DNA of 64,000 nt from Cavia porcellus. Its lineage: Eukaryota > Chordata > Mammalia > Rodentia > Caviidae. The notes beneath the pieces were generated by a model, which saw only the letters and a list, made by a program, of their open reading frames with translations, had not been told where the DNA came from and searched no databases. The stretch's first letter is position 1. Each line of letters opens with the position of its first letter. Below, piece after piece: positions 18,490 through 30,620 of the stretch. The stretch is taken from NCBI RefSeq assembly GCF_034190915.1, contig NW_026947486.1, positions 103,957,312 through 104,021,311 on the forward strand, read 5' to 3'. Both the position numbers and the translations under genes were made by a program.

Positions 18490-20981
18490 AATCTAGGATA
18501 ATTTAAATATATTCGTGCTCCTTTCATATATGTTCTTTTAAATATAATTTAATGAAAACAAAACTCTCTTCCTGTCTTGTATCACTATTTCTCACGCTCT
18601 ATCAGTGTTAAATCATCTAGAAAAAGACGAATTGATAGTCTTTCTGATATTTCACTTTAATGAGAGAGGAGTCAAACATTTGCAAGCAGCGCTCATCTGG
18701 GAGAGCCCTGGAGTAGGCAGCTTGGAATGAAGGGAAGTTCGTGATAAAAGCAGAGGCAGGTGAGGGGAGGGAACTGGGAAAATCAACAAATCCACTTGCA
18801 GAATCCAGTTGTTTTCTCAGGTAATTGTCGATAGTTCAAAACACATTTTTGTTCAACAACTTTTAAGAGCTGCAAACAGACTTACTGGCAGATTTTCTGA
18901 TCTAGTATGGCAATAGAAACCAGCTGATGCCTGTTTTGAAATGTGTTTGCAGACGGCCAGAACTTATGACTCAATTAATATAACAAACATGTCCATGAAC
19001 TTAATGTAATCCTTTTGACCTTAATAAAGTCTTAAATCCCGAGTAAATCTGTTTTAAGATTAAAAAATGTACACAAAGGTGAAACATTCCGTACACTTGC
19101 CCTGGAGTTTATGACCCTGACTTGTACCACTGCTCTGAGGCTAACTTAGTGCCACTTAAAATGGTTTCTATGCAGTTTGTGGATTATAACTCCACATCTC
19201 TGTAAGACGCTCTCATCAGCTCACAGGCTTGTGCACAAGTACATCTAAATACAGACACACACACAGAGACACACAGACACACATGCGTGATTTTCTCTGG
19301 GCATTGATTTTGTTGGCAGGTTGAAAAATGACTGAAGACTTTCTGATTCTAATATCATTCTAATTCTAATTCCAAATATCATTGTTTGTAATGATAATAT
19401 GCTGTTCCTTTTCCTGGATTTTCCACCGTGGAAATGCAAGACACATTACAATAAAATATATTCTTATGCAAATATCCAAATACTTTTTTTTTAACCTCCA
19501 GAAGAAATGTCTGAAAGAACATCCTGTCAAAAGCAAAATACTAGACTAAAGTTTCTCAATAGGCCACTATGTACCATTCTTTAACTGAGCTGTTAAGTCT
19601 CCCTGAGTTATTATATTATTATTGAATTGAAAGAATAATAAAATAATACTGGATAGTCAGCCCCTAACCCCTCCCATGCATTGCGATTACAACTGCAGCC
19701 GAAAATGACTGAAATTTTATCACATCAAAGAAGACACCAGCTAGCCATGGCCTCATGAAAGCATTTCTGGAGATCTGAGTAAGATTCAAAAAGGGAGTTG
19801 CTTGGCATTTTCTCCTATTGTTTCAGAGACCCCTGTCAATCAGCACAGCAGTTAGTGCGGAACACCACTGCTAGCTCCCACCAGCCAATAAGCAAGCTGG
19901 TATCACTAACCTGGCTGGTTATCTTACCTTTTTTAATTATGAAAGAAGAGTGCAGTTACTGGATTTGGTCTGGATTGAAACTAAAGCTGAAGGTTTTAAT
20001 TCCAAGCAAATCATTCCTTATATTTTGTTATCTGCATTTGAAACTGTTTTGAATGGTAATCTTAGCCAGGATAGGAGAAAAGAGCTCTAGTCTGGAAATG
20101 AGGAGACACGGGTTCTAGTCTCCCCAAGAGTCTTGCTCTGTGCTGAAGACGCTTTGTAAGAATGTTGAGGATCCTGGCTCCATTTAGGGAGGTGGTGGGA
20201 GTCTGGTCAGAGAAGGAAGATACGTCATTGTTTCGGCAAGCGTACTGCACAACTGATGTTGAAAACTGAATGAGTCACGTACGTCACATTTGGCATTTTC
20301 GCTTACCTGATCTTACTGTGGCACCTCTAGCCTCACTGATGGTGAGAAACTTAAACCTGCCACCAAAGACAGCTCAATTTCTTCTAATTTAAAGCACTCT
20401 TTTAGATAGTCATTCGGGTCAAAGTTCAAGCTCTTTCTCCAGGCTGCAGGATAGGGCTCTTTTCCATTTCCCCATGATTATGTCTACATGCAGAGTAGTG
20501 ACGGCAGGAGTTCAGAAAGGACTTATTAGCTCCTGAAATATTCCTTATGAAGTGTTTATACAATGCTAACATCTGCTGCGCTATAGTGCCGGCCACCCCA
20601 GCCCCATACTATACAGTGTAATTGCCTGGAGTCTCTTTGGTCAGGAGCCTTCTATACTTCCTCATCCAGTGACACTTCAATGGTTCACTTAATTCCCAAT
20701 CATGTAGTTCTCTCAGTGACATGGGCCGTGGCACAATTGGCAGTGCTTTCCATCGGGGAAGAGTTTTCATGGATTCCTCCACCTGATGCTGCCATGCTTA
20801 ATGTTTCTGTCAAAATCATTCTTTCCACATTAGAATGTGATCGTGCTGTTTGTGATTCTCTCAATATAACTGTGTTTGCCCTAGGAAGGAGGCTTCTTCC
20901 TAGTCTTATCTGCTCAAAATATACTCCTTCACAAACGCTTCCTCCCAGTCTAGCAGCTTTTCCCTTCCTGGGTGACAAAAC
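18490..20981. other. No gene seen; possible decayed L2/MIR pieces
   Basis: A short AC/AGAC-rich tract lies at 19252-19285. The rest shows no exon or RNA gene. Around 20400-20900 words such as 'aaagttcaagctctttctccaggctgcag' hint at L2 but are too weak to call. The 110- and 117-residue overlapping frames at 20680-21053 are unrecognised and end in a SINE. Confidence 0.45.
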
Positions 20982-21064
20982 ATTTTTTGATTTTTTGCAG
21001 AGCTGGAGGTAGAACCAGGGCCATGCACATGCTAGGCAAGCGCTGAGCTGCACTTGCAGCCGAG
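20982..21064 (-). mobile_element. ID-type SINE, antisense
   Basis: T-rich run, then 'gcagagctggaggtagaaccagggccatgcacatgctaggcaagcgctgagctgcact', an antisense ID head with anticodon and B-box regions. Flanks 'gacaaaac' and 'gacagaac' may be a worn duplication. Confidence 0.82.
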
Positions 21065-21437
21065 ACAGAACCTTTGTACATCATATCCTTCATGTTCTTT
21101 TACAATGTGGTTAGTACTAAATCTTTATTCTTAGAGCCCCAAGCTTAACTCTTGCTATACAATTGGATTTGAAAAGAGACTTAGAAATCCTTTAATTTTT
21201 CAACTTAACTCAACTTTCAAGATCACTGGATTGCTGTCAACTTGGGAAAATGTAGTTAGAAGTCCAGGCTGAGCAATAACTTCTTTGTTCTAATTTGTAC
21301 CAAAAGCACCATCCTACATCTCCCTGCACTTCTCTCACCCTAAACAGTGAACAATGTCAGTGAGTATATATTATTTCAATATTCTATAAACAGTATACCA
21401 CCACATATGAATATATCTTTCTCTGCAATTACTGACC

Positions 21438-21560
21438 ACATTTTTTTTTTCAGTACTGTGGATTGAACCCATGGCCTTCACAGTGAGCTACATCCCCAGA
21501 TCTTTTTTACTTTGCATTTGGAGACTGGGTTTTGTTAAGTTGCTGAGTTTCCCAGGCATG
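21438..21560 (-). mobile_element. B1-dID-type SINE, antisense, truncated
   Basis: T run, 'cagtactgtggattgaacccatggccttcacagtgagctacatccccagatc', T-rich linker, then only the first B1 block 'tttggagactgggttttgttaagttgctgag...cccaggcatg'. Confidence 0.82.
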
Positions 21561-22459
21561 TAAAGTAACCCCTTAGGGCATGTTTGAAGGAGCAGTATCC
21601 AAACTACGACTGGAAAGAAATATGTACACTCAAATTATTGTTAATTTATAACACAAGTGTCTTCTGAGTTTATCCTATCACTAATGATCTAGAACCCATG
21701 AGTTATATTCAAAGGCAGGGAAAATAATAATTTTATACTTATGGAAGAGATGATTGATCTGCAAATGTTTTTAAATTTGCTGCATTAAAAAGTTCATTGC
21801 CATTAAACATTATTTACCCCTATAGTCAATAAATCTTATTTTCTTTATTTTATAGGCTAGTAACTGAGACCCAAGGAGAAATAAAAGTACAAAAAAAAAA
21901 AAGATTTTCCATTTATTACTATGCACCTTGTGATTTTTCTGTGCTACTTTCTTGCTCTAATTTTAATCACAAAATAAGTATCTACATAAAGCATTTGTGT
22001 TTTGTAGTCACAGTATCGCGAGGGCATCATAGTGCCATGCTTTGTTACTTGTGTGTTTTCAGAACCTAAAAGCAGCTGTAGAGGTGCAGAGAATTCAGGT
22101 CAAATGTGGATGTAGAAAACAACAAAAAAGTATGGTTAAATAATTTTGAGATTAGTTTTCAGCTTTGAAGTCTTGAAAGTATAATTAATTCTTCATAAAA
22201 TTTAGATGCTAAGTTATATTTAATGCCAATCACTTTACTATGAGGTAGGAACTCATAGTCCTAAACCTTTAGATACCACAAAAGAAATTAGTTGCTCAAC
22301 TTGATCCAAGTCAGTTAACTTTTGGTCCTCCAGTTTCCTTATGGAGCACACAACTAGATAATCTCCAAGTTCTCTAATATTCAGTGAGTTGGTATGGATT
22401 TCACATCCTGCAGATGTATTCGTGTCTTTCCAATCCTTGTATCCAATCATTCAACAAGT
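21561..22459. other. No gene seen
   Basis: AT-rich. An A run (21888-21902) and worn MIR-like words near 22210-22280 ('ttactatgaggtaggaactcatag') are all I can point to. Confidence 0.45.
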
Positions 22460-22860
22460 TCTGTATCTTCAAAGTGTTATTTGCATGTTTTCATACTCTG
22501 CTGTCCCAGCTCTTCTTTTGAGAGCCTCAGTATCTTTCATCAGGCTCCTGACTGGGCTCCCTAACTCTCTTGACACCCCCCAGGGTCTCTTTGACAGCAA
22601 CAAACTGTTGTTTCTAAAACACTGATCACATCACACTGCAGGTTGTAAGCTTTCTCTGGTTTCTCCACTACAGTAGTTCAAAGCATGTGTGCACAACCTG
22701 GACTCATCTCTCTCTCCTCTTTTCTAATTATTTTTAATGCTTGGGCTGATCTTTTCTTATCACTTCACTGTTTAGCAGCTGCAGGGACTTAATCTATATT
22801 GCCAGGGCCTAATCCAGGACCTGGTGTGTTATAGGTGCTCAGTAGATGTTTGTGGGCCAC
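22460..22860 (+). mobile_element. L2 LINE 3' end, sense
   Basis: 'ggctcctgactgggctccctaactctcttga', 'tttctaaaacactgatcacatcacac' and the end 'gggcctaatccaggacctggtgtgttataggtgctcagtagatgtttgt' give the L2 3' order. Decayed, non-coding. Confidence 0.7.
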
Positions 22861-23218
22861 ACTGGATAAATTCAGCTCCAAGGCTAGCTGCACAATGGTG
22901 ATGTGGCATGACCATTGCAAACTTTCAGGTTTTCATTCAGAACCCCTACCACGGGTTAGGTGCCCCTCCACAGTGCTTCATCAGCCCCCTCTGCTGATAG
23001 GAGCATTCGCCACATGGGATGGTAATACTATTGCTATGCTGCCTACTCCTATGTCCAATGAACAAGTTGGCTCAGGATCCAACTCAGCATTTTTCTCAAC
23101 AGCTGAGAGACAGAATAAGAAAATAAATGAAAACGTGTCACAGAAGTGGACTCAGTTATATGGCTAAACACCTCTTTGTCACACTGGCTGCTACTTTTAT
23201 CCAAGTAAAAAGTTAAAA
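22861..23218. other. No gene seen
   Basis: A 110-residue plus frame (22835-23167) crosses here but starts in the L2 tail and has no recognisable domain. It is treated as a chance frame. Confidence 0.45.
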
Positions 23219-23345
23219 TCTCTGGGAGTAGTGGTGCGTGTCTGTATTCTCAGGTACCTAGTGGATTGACACAGGACGATCACAAGTTCAGTGACAACCT
23301 GGGCAACTTTTCACCCTGGGCTCAATCCCTAGCCCCATGTCTGCA
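23219..23345 (+). mobile_element. B1-dID-type SINE, sense, internally deleted
   Basis: 'tctgggagtagtggtgcgtgtctgtattctcaggtac', 'acaggacgatcacaagttcagtgacaacctgggcaact' (B1), then directly 'ccctgggctcaatccctagcccc' (end of an ID head). The ID A-box half is missing. Confidence 0.75.
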
Positions 23346-23780
23346 AAAATTTAAAAACTTTATTTAAGGGAGGAAAAGTCTTTAATAGTAAATGTCCAGA
23401 TGAATGGGTTCTTTTTTCTTGGACCTCTGTCTTGAGTTGGCAGACCCGTTGAAGTGCTTGTGAAAGATACAACAGTTAGCCAGCATGGGAGACAGCACCC
23501 TCGGGTGGGGAAAGAAAAAGTAGTACTCCCTAAGGGCTAGGGGACAGCTGGAACTGGAAGATGTCGCAGGCACTTTGGGAATGAAGAATAAATAACCAGG
23601 AGCCATCAGACAGCAATGGCCAAAGACCAGTTTCCATTGTGTGACTGTGCTGACTTTTGAAAGTAAGAGTTATTTATTTTACGTGCTATGGTAATTAAAC
23701 AAACAAAAACCTATATGACCAAAAAGTGAAGATTGATACATGCGTTCAATGAAAGCAGGGAAAATTACACTTGCTGAGGA

Positions 23781-23887
23781 AAAGATTCCATATGTTCTCC
23801 AATACCTAGGCACAACTGGGTGCCGCTTTAATGACTTTCCAAATGCACCCCGTTGCTCTTAGGTATTGAAGAACATATGGCACGTTT
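23781..23887. ncRNA. Candidate hairpin RNA (pre-miRNA-like) or palindromic MITE
   Basis: A 43-nt left arm (23781-23823) pairs with a right arm of equal length (23845-23887) around a 21-nt loop. The arms contain ccatatgttctccaatacct and its near-exact complement aggtattgaagaacatatgg, and close at gggtgc/gcaccc next to the loop. Mismatches are few: one C-A, a two-base internal mismatch, one near the loop, and a few at the base; one is a G-U. The fold is as good from either strand, so strand is open. I do not recognise a known microRNA. A hairpin-forming DNA transposon is the main alternative. Confidence 0.5.
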
Positions 23888-26091
23888 CCCCTTTAACTGT
23901 GAATTTCCTTGCTTTTGTCAGTTGGTGTCTCAAGCTTAATGTATTTTAATGTGGGTGGGAATACAGTCCGAAGTTGTTATTAGAGAGACCATGTTAATAG
24001 TATATGCAGATGTCATCTCTCACTCTTCCTCAAATATGCTGTGAAAATCTACATATCCCCGTCTAACTTTGAAATTGTTAATAAAGGCCCTTTGAGAGCT
24101 TCCACATCATTCTCTCCAGCTCCAAACTTAGCATGGATGATAAATGACCATTTAGTTGCCAATATAGCACAATATTTCAATTTCCTGCCTTCCCAAAGGT
24201 ATTTGAAAGGTTGTACGAAGTTCATACTCACAGTATGTGTTGTCTACAGTGCTGTGATCTCCGACTGGCTAACTTTAACCAAAACCTTTTCAATTAACTC
24301 AACACATTCCTGGATAAAACCAGCTCACTCTAGGCTCTGTACAAATATGTCTTTATTGATTTTCTTGGCACAGACTCTCTAAATTATGGTGAAATCTGTT
24401 CTTTCAGGTGATATAGAAAAGGGAATGTTGTCCATGTAAGGAAAGCACGAAATGCACAGAAGGATGATCAACTTTTTATTTGCAGAAACTTATAGGTTTT
24501 AAACAGTCTGTATTTTTTTCTACAGCCTCAGAGAATGTTAATGAAACTCCAAAGGAGAGGGAAAAACAAATCCTCATTCATAGTCCTGCCACCCCCTGCA
24601 AATCAAGTTGTTTTCATTTTTCTTCATCCCTCTTAGTCCCTGTCAATATGCATACATAATTTTCACATAATTACACTTCCAGGATAGAAGCAACTTCATA
24701 ATGTAATTTTTTTTCTATTTAAAATTATAGCACTATTTTAGTGGTAGTATCCTAAAGAAAGTTATATAACACATTTCTTGTGGACAAATAGAGCAGATGA
24801 GAAAACTGAAAACTCATGTGCCAAGGTTTACTGTCCCATTACTGTGATAGCCAAGGTGCCCAGAGAAAGGAGCCTAGCACAGGCCAGTTGACTACTCCAT
24901 TGGGGGCTTAATATCACCCAAATGGATGGAAGGGAGGCTGATTTTTTGGTGATTCATAGAAGGCAGACTACAGAATGAATATTTCTAAAGTGTATAACTT
25001 ACAGCAAATTTATTTCTGTTAGCTGAAGACCTTAAGCTCATTGCATTAAAGGTAAGGCTGTGCAACCATGGCTTATTTTAGGGATGGCAAAAAGCAATAA
25101 ATACACCAATTAATGCGTTATATAGAAATTGTGGCTAAGCAGTTATTACAGCGACAGAATTCCTAAGTAAAGATTTATATATACAGTTCACATACAGTTT
25201 GTTGGCAGACTTAGAAATGTGAGTTTAAAGCAATGGTGTATTTCCTTTAAAATCTAACCTTTGCTTGCTATTTATTGGTTGTCTAATACAACAGCAGCTC
25301 ACTTGATGCAGAACAAAAGACTCTAATATTAGTTTCACAAAATTGACAATGGGAGGGAAATAATTAGGATATAAATTTTGGGGATTTCTCTCCAAGCTCA
25401 TGTCACTAAATCAGTTCCTTCTTTTTACCATTTTAAGATTTAACACCAAACAACCCTGTGTAGATAATAATGCATCCTTTCAGATGACTATGGTGTTAGC
25501 CTTAATGTAAATGACAGTTGTTCTGCTGTGATTCTTACCAGTGTCTGGAATATCAGATTTGGCAGGCATTGCCTAAATAAGTATAGTGTATTTACCAACG
25601 TTTTTTCCAATATTGAATGCAAGTGTACTTTAATCACTCCAGATCTCTGAGCTACAGTTAATTTGCCAGACTATTATTTTAGCTAAAATCTTAACTTGCT
25701 GAAACACACACAAGAATTTGGTGAAACTTTCAGACAATGAATAACCCCTATGTAGGATGTATTTCTTCAGAGGTTCTTAAACTTTTCCTCTCCAAATATC
25801 CCAAAACATGGAAGAGTATGAATTCTTCAGACTCCCTAAAGTGGATTGGACAGGCTTGAATTTCTTTGAGGATTCTGTTTTTATCTTAAAATAGTATGGG
25901 CTTTCATATACTTCTCCATAATATGCTTGTATTTATTTTGCTTTTTGAAACTATTTTATATTCCTGGTCAAGTTATGTAACAGTTCCTTGGCAATCTTTA
26001 GGGAAAAGAAGTGCTCTTGGAAGGTGTACCATGTTTATTCTATGGCTTACAGTGGTTTCAACTTCCTACTGAAAAGTATAGCATAGTTATT
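23888..26091. other. No gene seen
   Basis: AT-rich, mostly unique-looking. The 113-residue plus frame 24041-24382 has no domain. No SINE or structural RNA recognised. Confidence 0.45.
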
Positions 26092-26175
26092 TTTGTTTTG
26101 TTTTGGTTTGGTTTAGTTTTGTTTGGTTTTTTGGTTTCTTGAGAGGTTTGGTTTAGTTTGGTTTGGTTTTTGGTT
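26092..26175. repeat. GTTT/TTTGG-rich simple repeat
   Basis: Degenerate GTTTT and GTTTG words with a duplicated stretch: 'ttttttggtttcttgagagg...' and 'tttttggtttcttgtg'. It is the expanded tail side of the adjacent antisense B1. Confidence 0.85.
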
Positions 26176-26272
26176 TCTTGTGTAACCCATGATGGCCTTG
26201 GACTTCTGCTTCTTTTGCCTCAGCCTCCTGAATGCTAGGATTACATGTGTGAACCATTACATCCAGTTTAGA
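26176..26272 (-). mobile_element. B1-type (7SL-derived) SINE, antisense
   Basis: 'cccatgatggccttggacttctgcttcttttgcctcagcctcctgaatgctaggattacatgtgtgaaccattacatccagttt' is a B1 in reverse, with the internal promoter region at the right end. Confidence 0.85.
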
Positions 26273-26549
26273 TATTTTAAGATTTTACTTTTCAACTAGT
26301 GAAAGTCACTTTAGAATTAATTAAATACCAGGGAACAACTGCTTGAAGCATTTTACCACTGACCATCAGCCCCACATATTACTAGTATGAGATGATACCC
26401 CAAAAATGTGCCTTGAAGCAGTCCTTGGTGCTGTGTTTGTATTAGGTTCTATCATGTTTTGATTTCTTCTTCCTCTCTCTGGAGCTGTGTACTTCAAGCT
26501 TCCCCCAGATAACTCTTTGCTTATGTTAGAGTTTTAGAATACGCTTTGA

Positions 26550-26720
26550 AGTGAGACAGACTTAGATTCAAATCACACCCCTGCCACTTCACAGTCTTGT
26601 CATTAATCTTCCCTGAAATTCAGTTTATCATCTGTGAAATGGGAATTACAGTCTCCATTTCTAAAGGTTGTCGTGAGGATTAAATGAGGCAATATTTGTA
26701 AAGTGCTTTATGTGTAGAGG
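26550..26720 (+). repeat. MIR SINE, sense, well preserved
   Basis: 'agacagacttagattcaaatcacacccctgccact', 'cattaatcttccctgaaattcagtttatcatctgtgaaatggg', 'tcgtgaggattaaatgaggcaatatttgtaaagtgct' cover most of MIR. Confidence 0.88.
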
Positions 26721-27174
26721 TCCCATCACTAATGCTAGTCCCCTTCTCTATGTACTTATTGCCACCCAGTACTACTGGGATGAATTCTGTGACTTTTCTC
26801 ACCCCTGGTCTCTGTGAATTGGTGAAGTTGAATAAAGGAAGTACTCTACTTTCTGCTGGTATTTTCATTTCTTTTCCTAAATTGGGACTTTGCATTTGTC
26901 ATTTGACAGCAACTCAGATATCTGTATCTTTATTTTTTTAATTTAAAAAGAAACAATCCAGGTAAAAGACTTAGCTTCCTTAATCACATTCTGGTGTTTA
27001 CCAAGTGCCATTTTGATATTCCTCGGGTTCTGGAATTTTATTTTGATTAATGAGTTTTCATATCAAGTTATTAAGTGTTCTTTATTTAAGTGGGTTTTGA
27101 TAGTTTCTTCAGAAAACATAGATAAATTATAGTGGATGGGAATTAAAAGGTTTGATCAGCAGCCCAAAATAATT

Positions 27175-27290
27175 CAGGCATATAATACTAGCAAGCACTG
27201 ACACTGTACCAGCAATTATCCTAAATATCTTACAATATTAACTCAATAATCCTACCAGCACCTTAGAAGGAGGTGGTCTTATTGTGTGCA
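27175..27290 (-). repeat. MIR SINE fragment, antisense
   Basis: 'actagcaagcactgacactgtaccagcaattatcctaaatatcttacaatattaactcaataatcctaccagc' follows antisense MIR. It is followed at 27285-27325 by alternating purine-pyrimidine 'gtgcatgtgcatatgtatatgcacatacatgcacac', which is partly palindromic. Confidence 0.6.
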
Positions 27291-27325
27291 TGTGCATATG
27301 TATATGCACATACATGCACACGCAA

Positions 27326-28679
27326 GCTTTATCTATCTACTTATTTATCCAGTTGCAATAATACCCTAGATGAACAGTCTCTATACCCTTTCTTCTTCTT
27401 AGTGTAACATTTTCATGTCATATTGTCAGGAATTAAATTCTAACTCCTTTATTGCTAAACTGCCCTTCTGTTTTTTCACTTATATGGTCAATGGTAGTAT
27501 CCACTTTGGTCACCTATGCTTCTTAGTTAAAACAACAGCAACAAATTAGGTGTTATATGTAAGAAAGAGGTTTCTAAAAGCATACTTGGAAGGTTGGCAA
27601 GGTGGATTCAAAAAGTGGTAGAAACTAAGCTGGCTTGCAGGGCCAGGTTTGACACTAAACTCTGGAAGCCACTGTTGCTTGCCATTGTTCTTGATGAATT
27701 AGTGTTCCCAGCACTAAAAGACGGCACTCATTTTGGATACTAAGCACTCAGTGGAATTATATGATTAACTGAGTTTAGGGAACTTGCTTATGCCCTTGTC
27801 CAGGGAACAGACTGTGTCTAATCTGGCTTTTGTAGTGGAGGTAAGACTCTGCCTTGAAGAAACACTGTGGTCGAATTTCCATAAAGCAAATAATATTCAT
27901 GCACAATCAAAAAACAAGTCAAAACAAAAGAAGAAAATACCATTAGACTCAAGTCTGTGGTCCAGCTCATGTAGCTGTCCTAAGGTTGACCAATGAGGTT
28001 GATGTAGTAAGAACCCCATAAATGTTGCCCAATATTATTGTTATATACAGTAGGAAAAATTTCTTTCCTTTCTACACTTATAACTTTACAGCTAAGGGTG
28101 CTTGTAGCAAAAAACAGGTTACCAAGAGAAAAGCTTACACATTTACTTAACATATGTTTTACATGACATGAGACCCTTCATAAAGAAATGGAAATCACAA
28201 GAAATAGTTAAATCAAGGCATATTTCCCCCAGATTTAATGAGAAGTGAAAAATTATGGAAAAGTGTGATTGCACAAAAAGATACAGAGCTAAGAGAAGTA
28301 ACTGAGGGAAATCGAGCAAGGCTTATCCATTTAGATTCCTCCCATAGTTCTAAATTTTGGGAGATAAGCATGCTTCTTCCTTTAGCTGGGGAATAATAAG
28401 GGGACCTCTCATATGAAGTCACATGACTTGCTGGAGAGGAAGACCAAAGGCTAGAAATTTCTTCCTGTACCTGACATTTCTCAAATTCATTCAATTCAAA
28501 ATATTTAATCTGTCATTGTGCCATATTTTTAGGTAGCACGTACATACTATTCTGTGGTAGGTTGCAGTGGAGTTTGTGCTTTCTTACATTTTCCTGTGAT
28601 CTTTATAATAACGGTGCATTTTTTAGATTTCAATGTAATCTCACAAGGACAGAAAGAGCTGTAATAAGAAAAGTAATTA
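27326..28679. other. No gene seen
   Basis: AT-rich. Frames 27784-27996 and 28213-28494 are unrecognised. No RNA gene or clear repeat. Confidence 0.45.
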
Positions 28680-28689
28680 TGTTATACTG

Positions 28690-28860
28690 TATTGGAGGAG
28701 TCAAAATTATTTAAATTTACAGCACATTTAATCTTCACAACAGTTCAATGAGGACTACAGCAGTCTAGTCGAGGAAACAAGTACAAAGAACTAAAGTAAT
28801 TGAATAATGTTATAGATAGTGAGTGGCATTCCAGAATTTGGATGCAATCTTCCAACAGCC
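28690..28860 (-). repeat. MIR SINE fragment, antisense
   Basis: 'cacatttaatcttcacaacagttcaatgagg', 'gtcgaggaaacaagtacaaagaactaaagtaattg', 'gatagtgagtggcattccagaatttggatgcaa' are antisense MIR blocks. Confidence 0.7.
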
Positions 28861-28989
28861 CAGAATATTTGTTTTATTGTGCCCTTTCCATAAGAAGAGA
28901 ACTTCCTACATTTGAGTGTTATCCTAACATCCTACCCTTGAAGATGTTATAATTATCTTTCCAAATGGCCTGTTGATAATGTAGGTTGG

Positions 28990-29200
28990 CAATAAAGAAC
29001 AAAAACCAAATTTGAATTCTGCCTCTACTAGTTTCTAGCTGTGAAAATTTGGACAAGTAACTAAGCCTATTTGAATCTATTTCCTCAACTGTGGAATACA
29101 ATTATTAACCTTTACTCACAAGTTAATGGTTAAGGTAGAATTAAGATTTTGGGAGGGAAGTGCTTAGCAAGTGCTTGCCAAATAGTGAATTCTCATTATT
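28990..29200 (+). repeat. MIR SINE fragment, sense
   Basis: 'aaatttgaattctgcctctactagtttctagctgtgaaaatttggacaagtaact', 'tttcctcaactgtggaatac', and 'gtgcttagcaagtgcttgcc' near the end. Confidence 0.7.
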
Positions 29201-29269
29201 CAGGCATCATCATTATTACTGGATGAATGTAGGAAAGGAAGAGTATTAGAATCAAGGGCTCCACTGTTG

Positions 29270-29460
29270 TAATTATTTTGATAATCCAGGCACCACACTG
29301 TCTTTGTTGAATTGTCATGTATGTCTGTATATCTGGTTTCTCTGCTTGGCCAACTCTTGAATGTCTTTTAAACTTTGTCTAAGTTCCATTTCCTTCCCCA
29401 ACTGATCTCTTCTATAGCAATCACTTCCTTTTCTGAGTCCCTATAAATTGGCACTGAGAG
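29270..29460 (+). mobile_element. L2 LINE 3' fragment, sense
   Basis: 'atctggtttctctgcttggccaactcttgaatgtc', 'ccatttccttccccaactgatctcttct' and 'tcctttt...gagtccctataaattggc' resemble L2 3' sequence. Weakly preserved. Confidence 0.45.
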
Positions 29461-29589
29461 TTCGGTGTAACTATGAGTTTTTAAAATTTTATTAGGGTTA
29501 GATTATAAATTTTGGGGAAAGTCATTAGTTTCTTATAGCACCAAGAAAACATAAGATTTCTTTAATATTTTTAGATTAATTTTGCTGCA

Positions 29590-30620
29590 TCATGAATAGG
29601 AAAATTCAATAAAAACTGCTGAGTAAAACTCAAGAATAAGAAATAAACAAGCCAACAAAACCTGGACCAATGACTTTAACAAGTATGTTATCAAAGATGA
29701 CAGATAGATAGCAAATAAACATACCAAATAAAGCACATTACGTCAACAGAAGAATGCAATTTCAAGCAATGATACCACTCCATACATATTGTAATGTCCA
29801 AAATCTAGAACATTAACAACAGCAAATACCGGCAAGGATAGGAAACTTTTATTCATTGCTGGGAGGACACCAAATGTTGCAGCCTCTTGGGAAGACAATT
29901 TGTCGCTTTTTTTTCTACATTGAGCATGCTCTTTACACACAATCCAGTAACTCTTCCTTTTCATGTTTATACACAAGAGCTGAGAAGTCTGATAAGACTG
30001 TGCACTGTGTGACTGCAAATAGGTGAAATTCTGGAAAATGCAAAACTATTAGTAAGAAGGTCCATGTTTGTCAGGAGTTGAGGCAGCGGGAGGGGAGGAA
30101 AGGATGAACAGGTGGAGCAAGATGGTCTTAGAGTAGAGAGATGACTCTCTGTGATGCTACAGTGGTGGAAATGTCATTATGCATTTTTCCAGACCCATGC
30201 AATGTATTGCTAAAATGTAAACTACGGACTTTTGGCTTCAGTCATGTGCTCATGTAGGTTCACCAGTTGCGACAAATTGGCCAGGCATGGTGGTACACAC
30301 CTTTAATACTACCACTCTTGGAGGCTGAGGCAGAAGGATTGTAAGTTTAAACTCAGCCTTGGCAACTTAGCAGTTTAGAGATATTTTGTCTCAAAATAAA
30401 ATAAAATGAAATAAAAAGGGCTGGTAATGTAGGTCAGTGCAAAAGCCCTCAGTTCAGCCCCTACTACCAAGAAAAGGTAGTAACAATAAACTACCAGTGT
30501 GGCATGTGATGGTGGTAGTGAGGGAGGCTTTGCCTGTGACGGGGGTGGGGGAGGAGGGTAAATCTGTGCTGTCCAGTCAGTTAAATGCTATGACCATAAA
30601 ACTTCTAAAAAATAAAATGT
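29590..30620 (+). mobile_element. Old L1 3' end, sense, interrupted by a SINE
   Basis: Late ORF2/3'UTR blocks: 'ataccggcaaggataggaaacttttattcattgctggg', 'gtaaactacggacttttggcttcag', 'ctcatgtaggttcaccagttgcgacaaat'. Beyond the SINE the element resumes with 'ggtggtagtgagggaggctttgcctgtgacgggggtggggg' and ends 'ctatgaccataaaacttctaaaaaataaa'. The two halves join at 30278 and about 30481. Confidence 0.75.
30279..30480 (+). mobile_element. B1-dID composite SINE, sense, inside L1
   Basis: B1 part 'ggccaggcatggtggtacacacctttaatactacca...cagccttggcaact', an A-rich linker 'ataaaataaaatgaaataaaaa', then an ID part 'gggctggtaatgtaggtcagtgcaaaagccctcagttcagcccctactaccaa'. Flanks 'gcgacaaat' and 'gtaacaata' may be a worn duplication. 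Confidence 0.85.
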
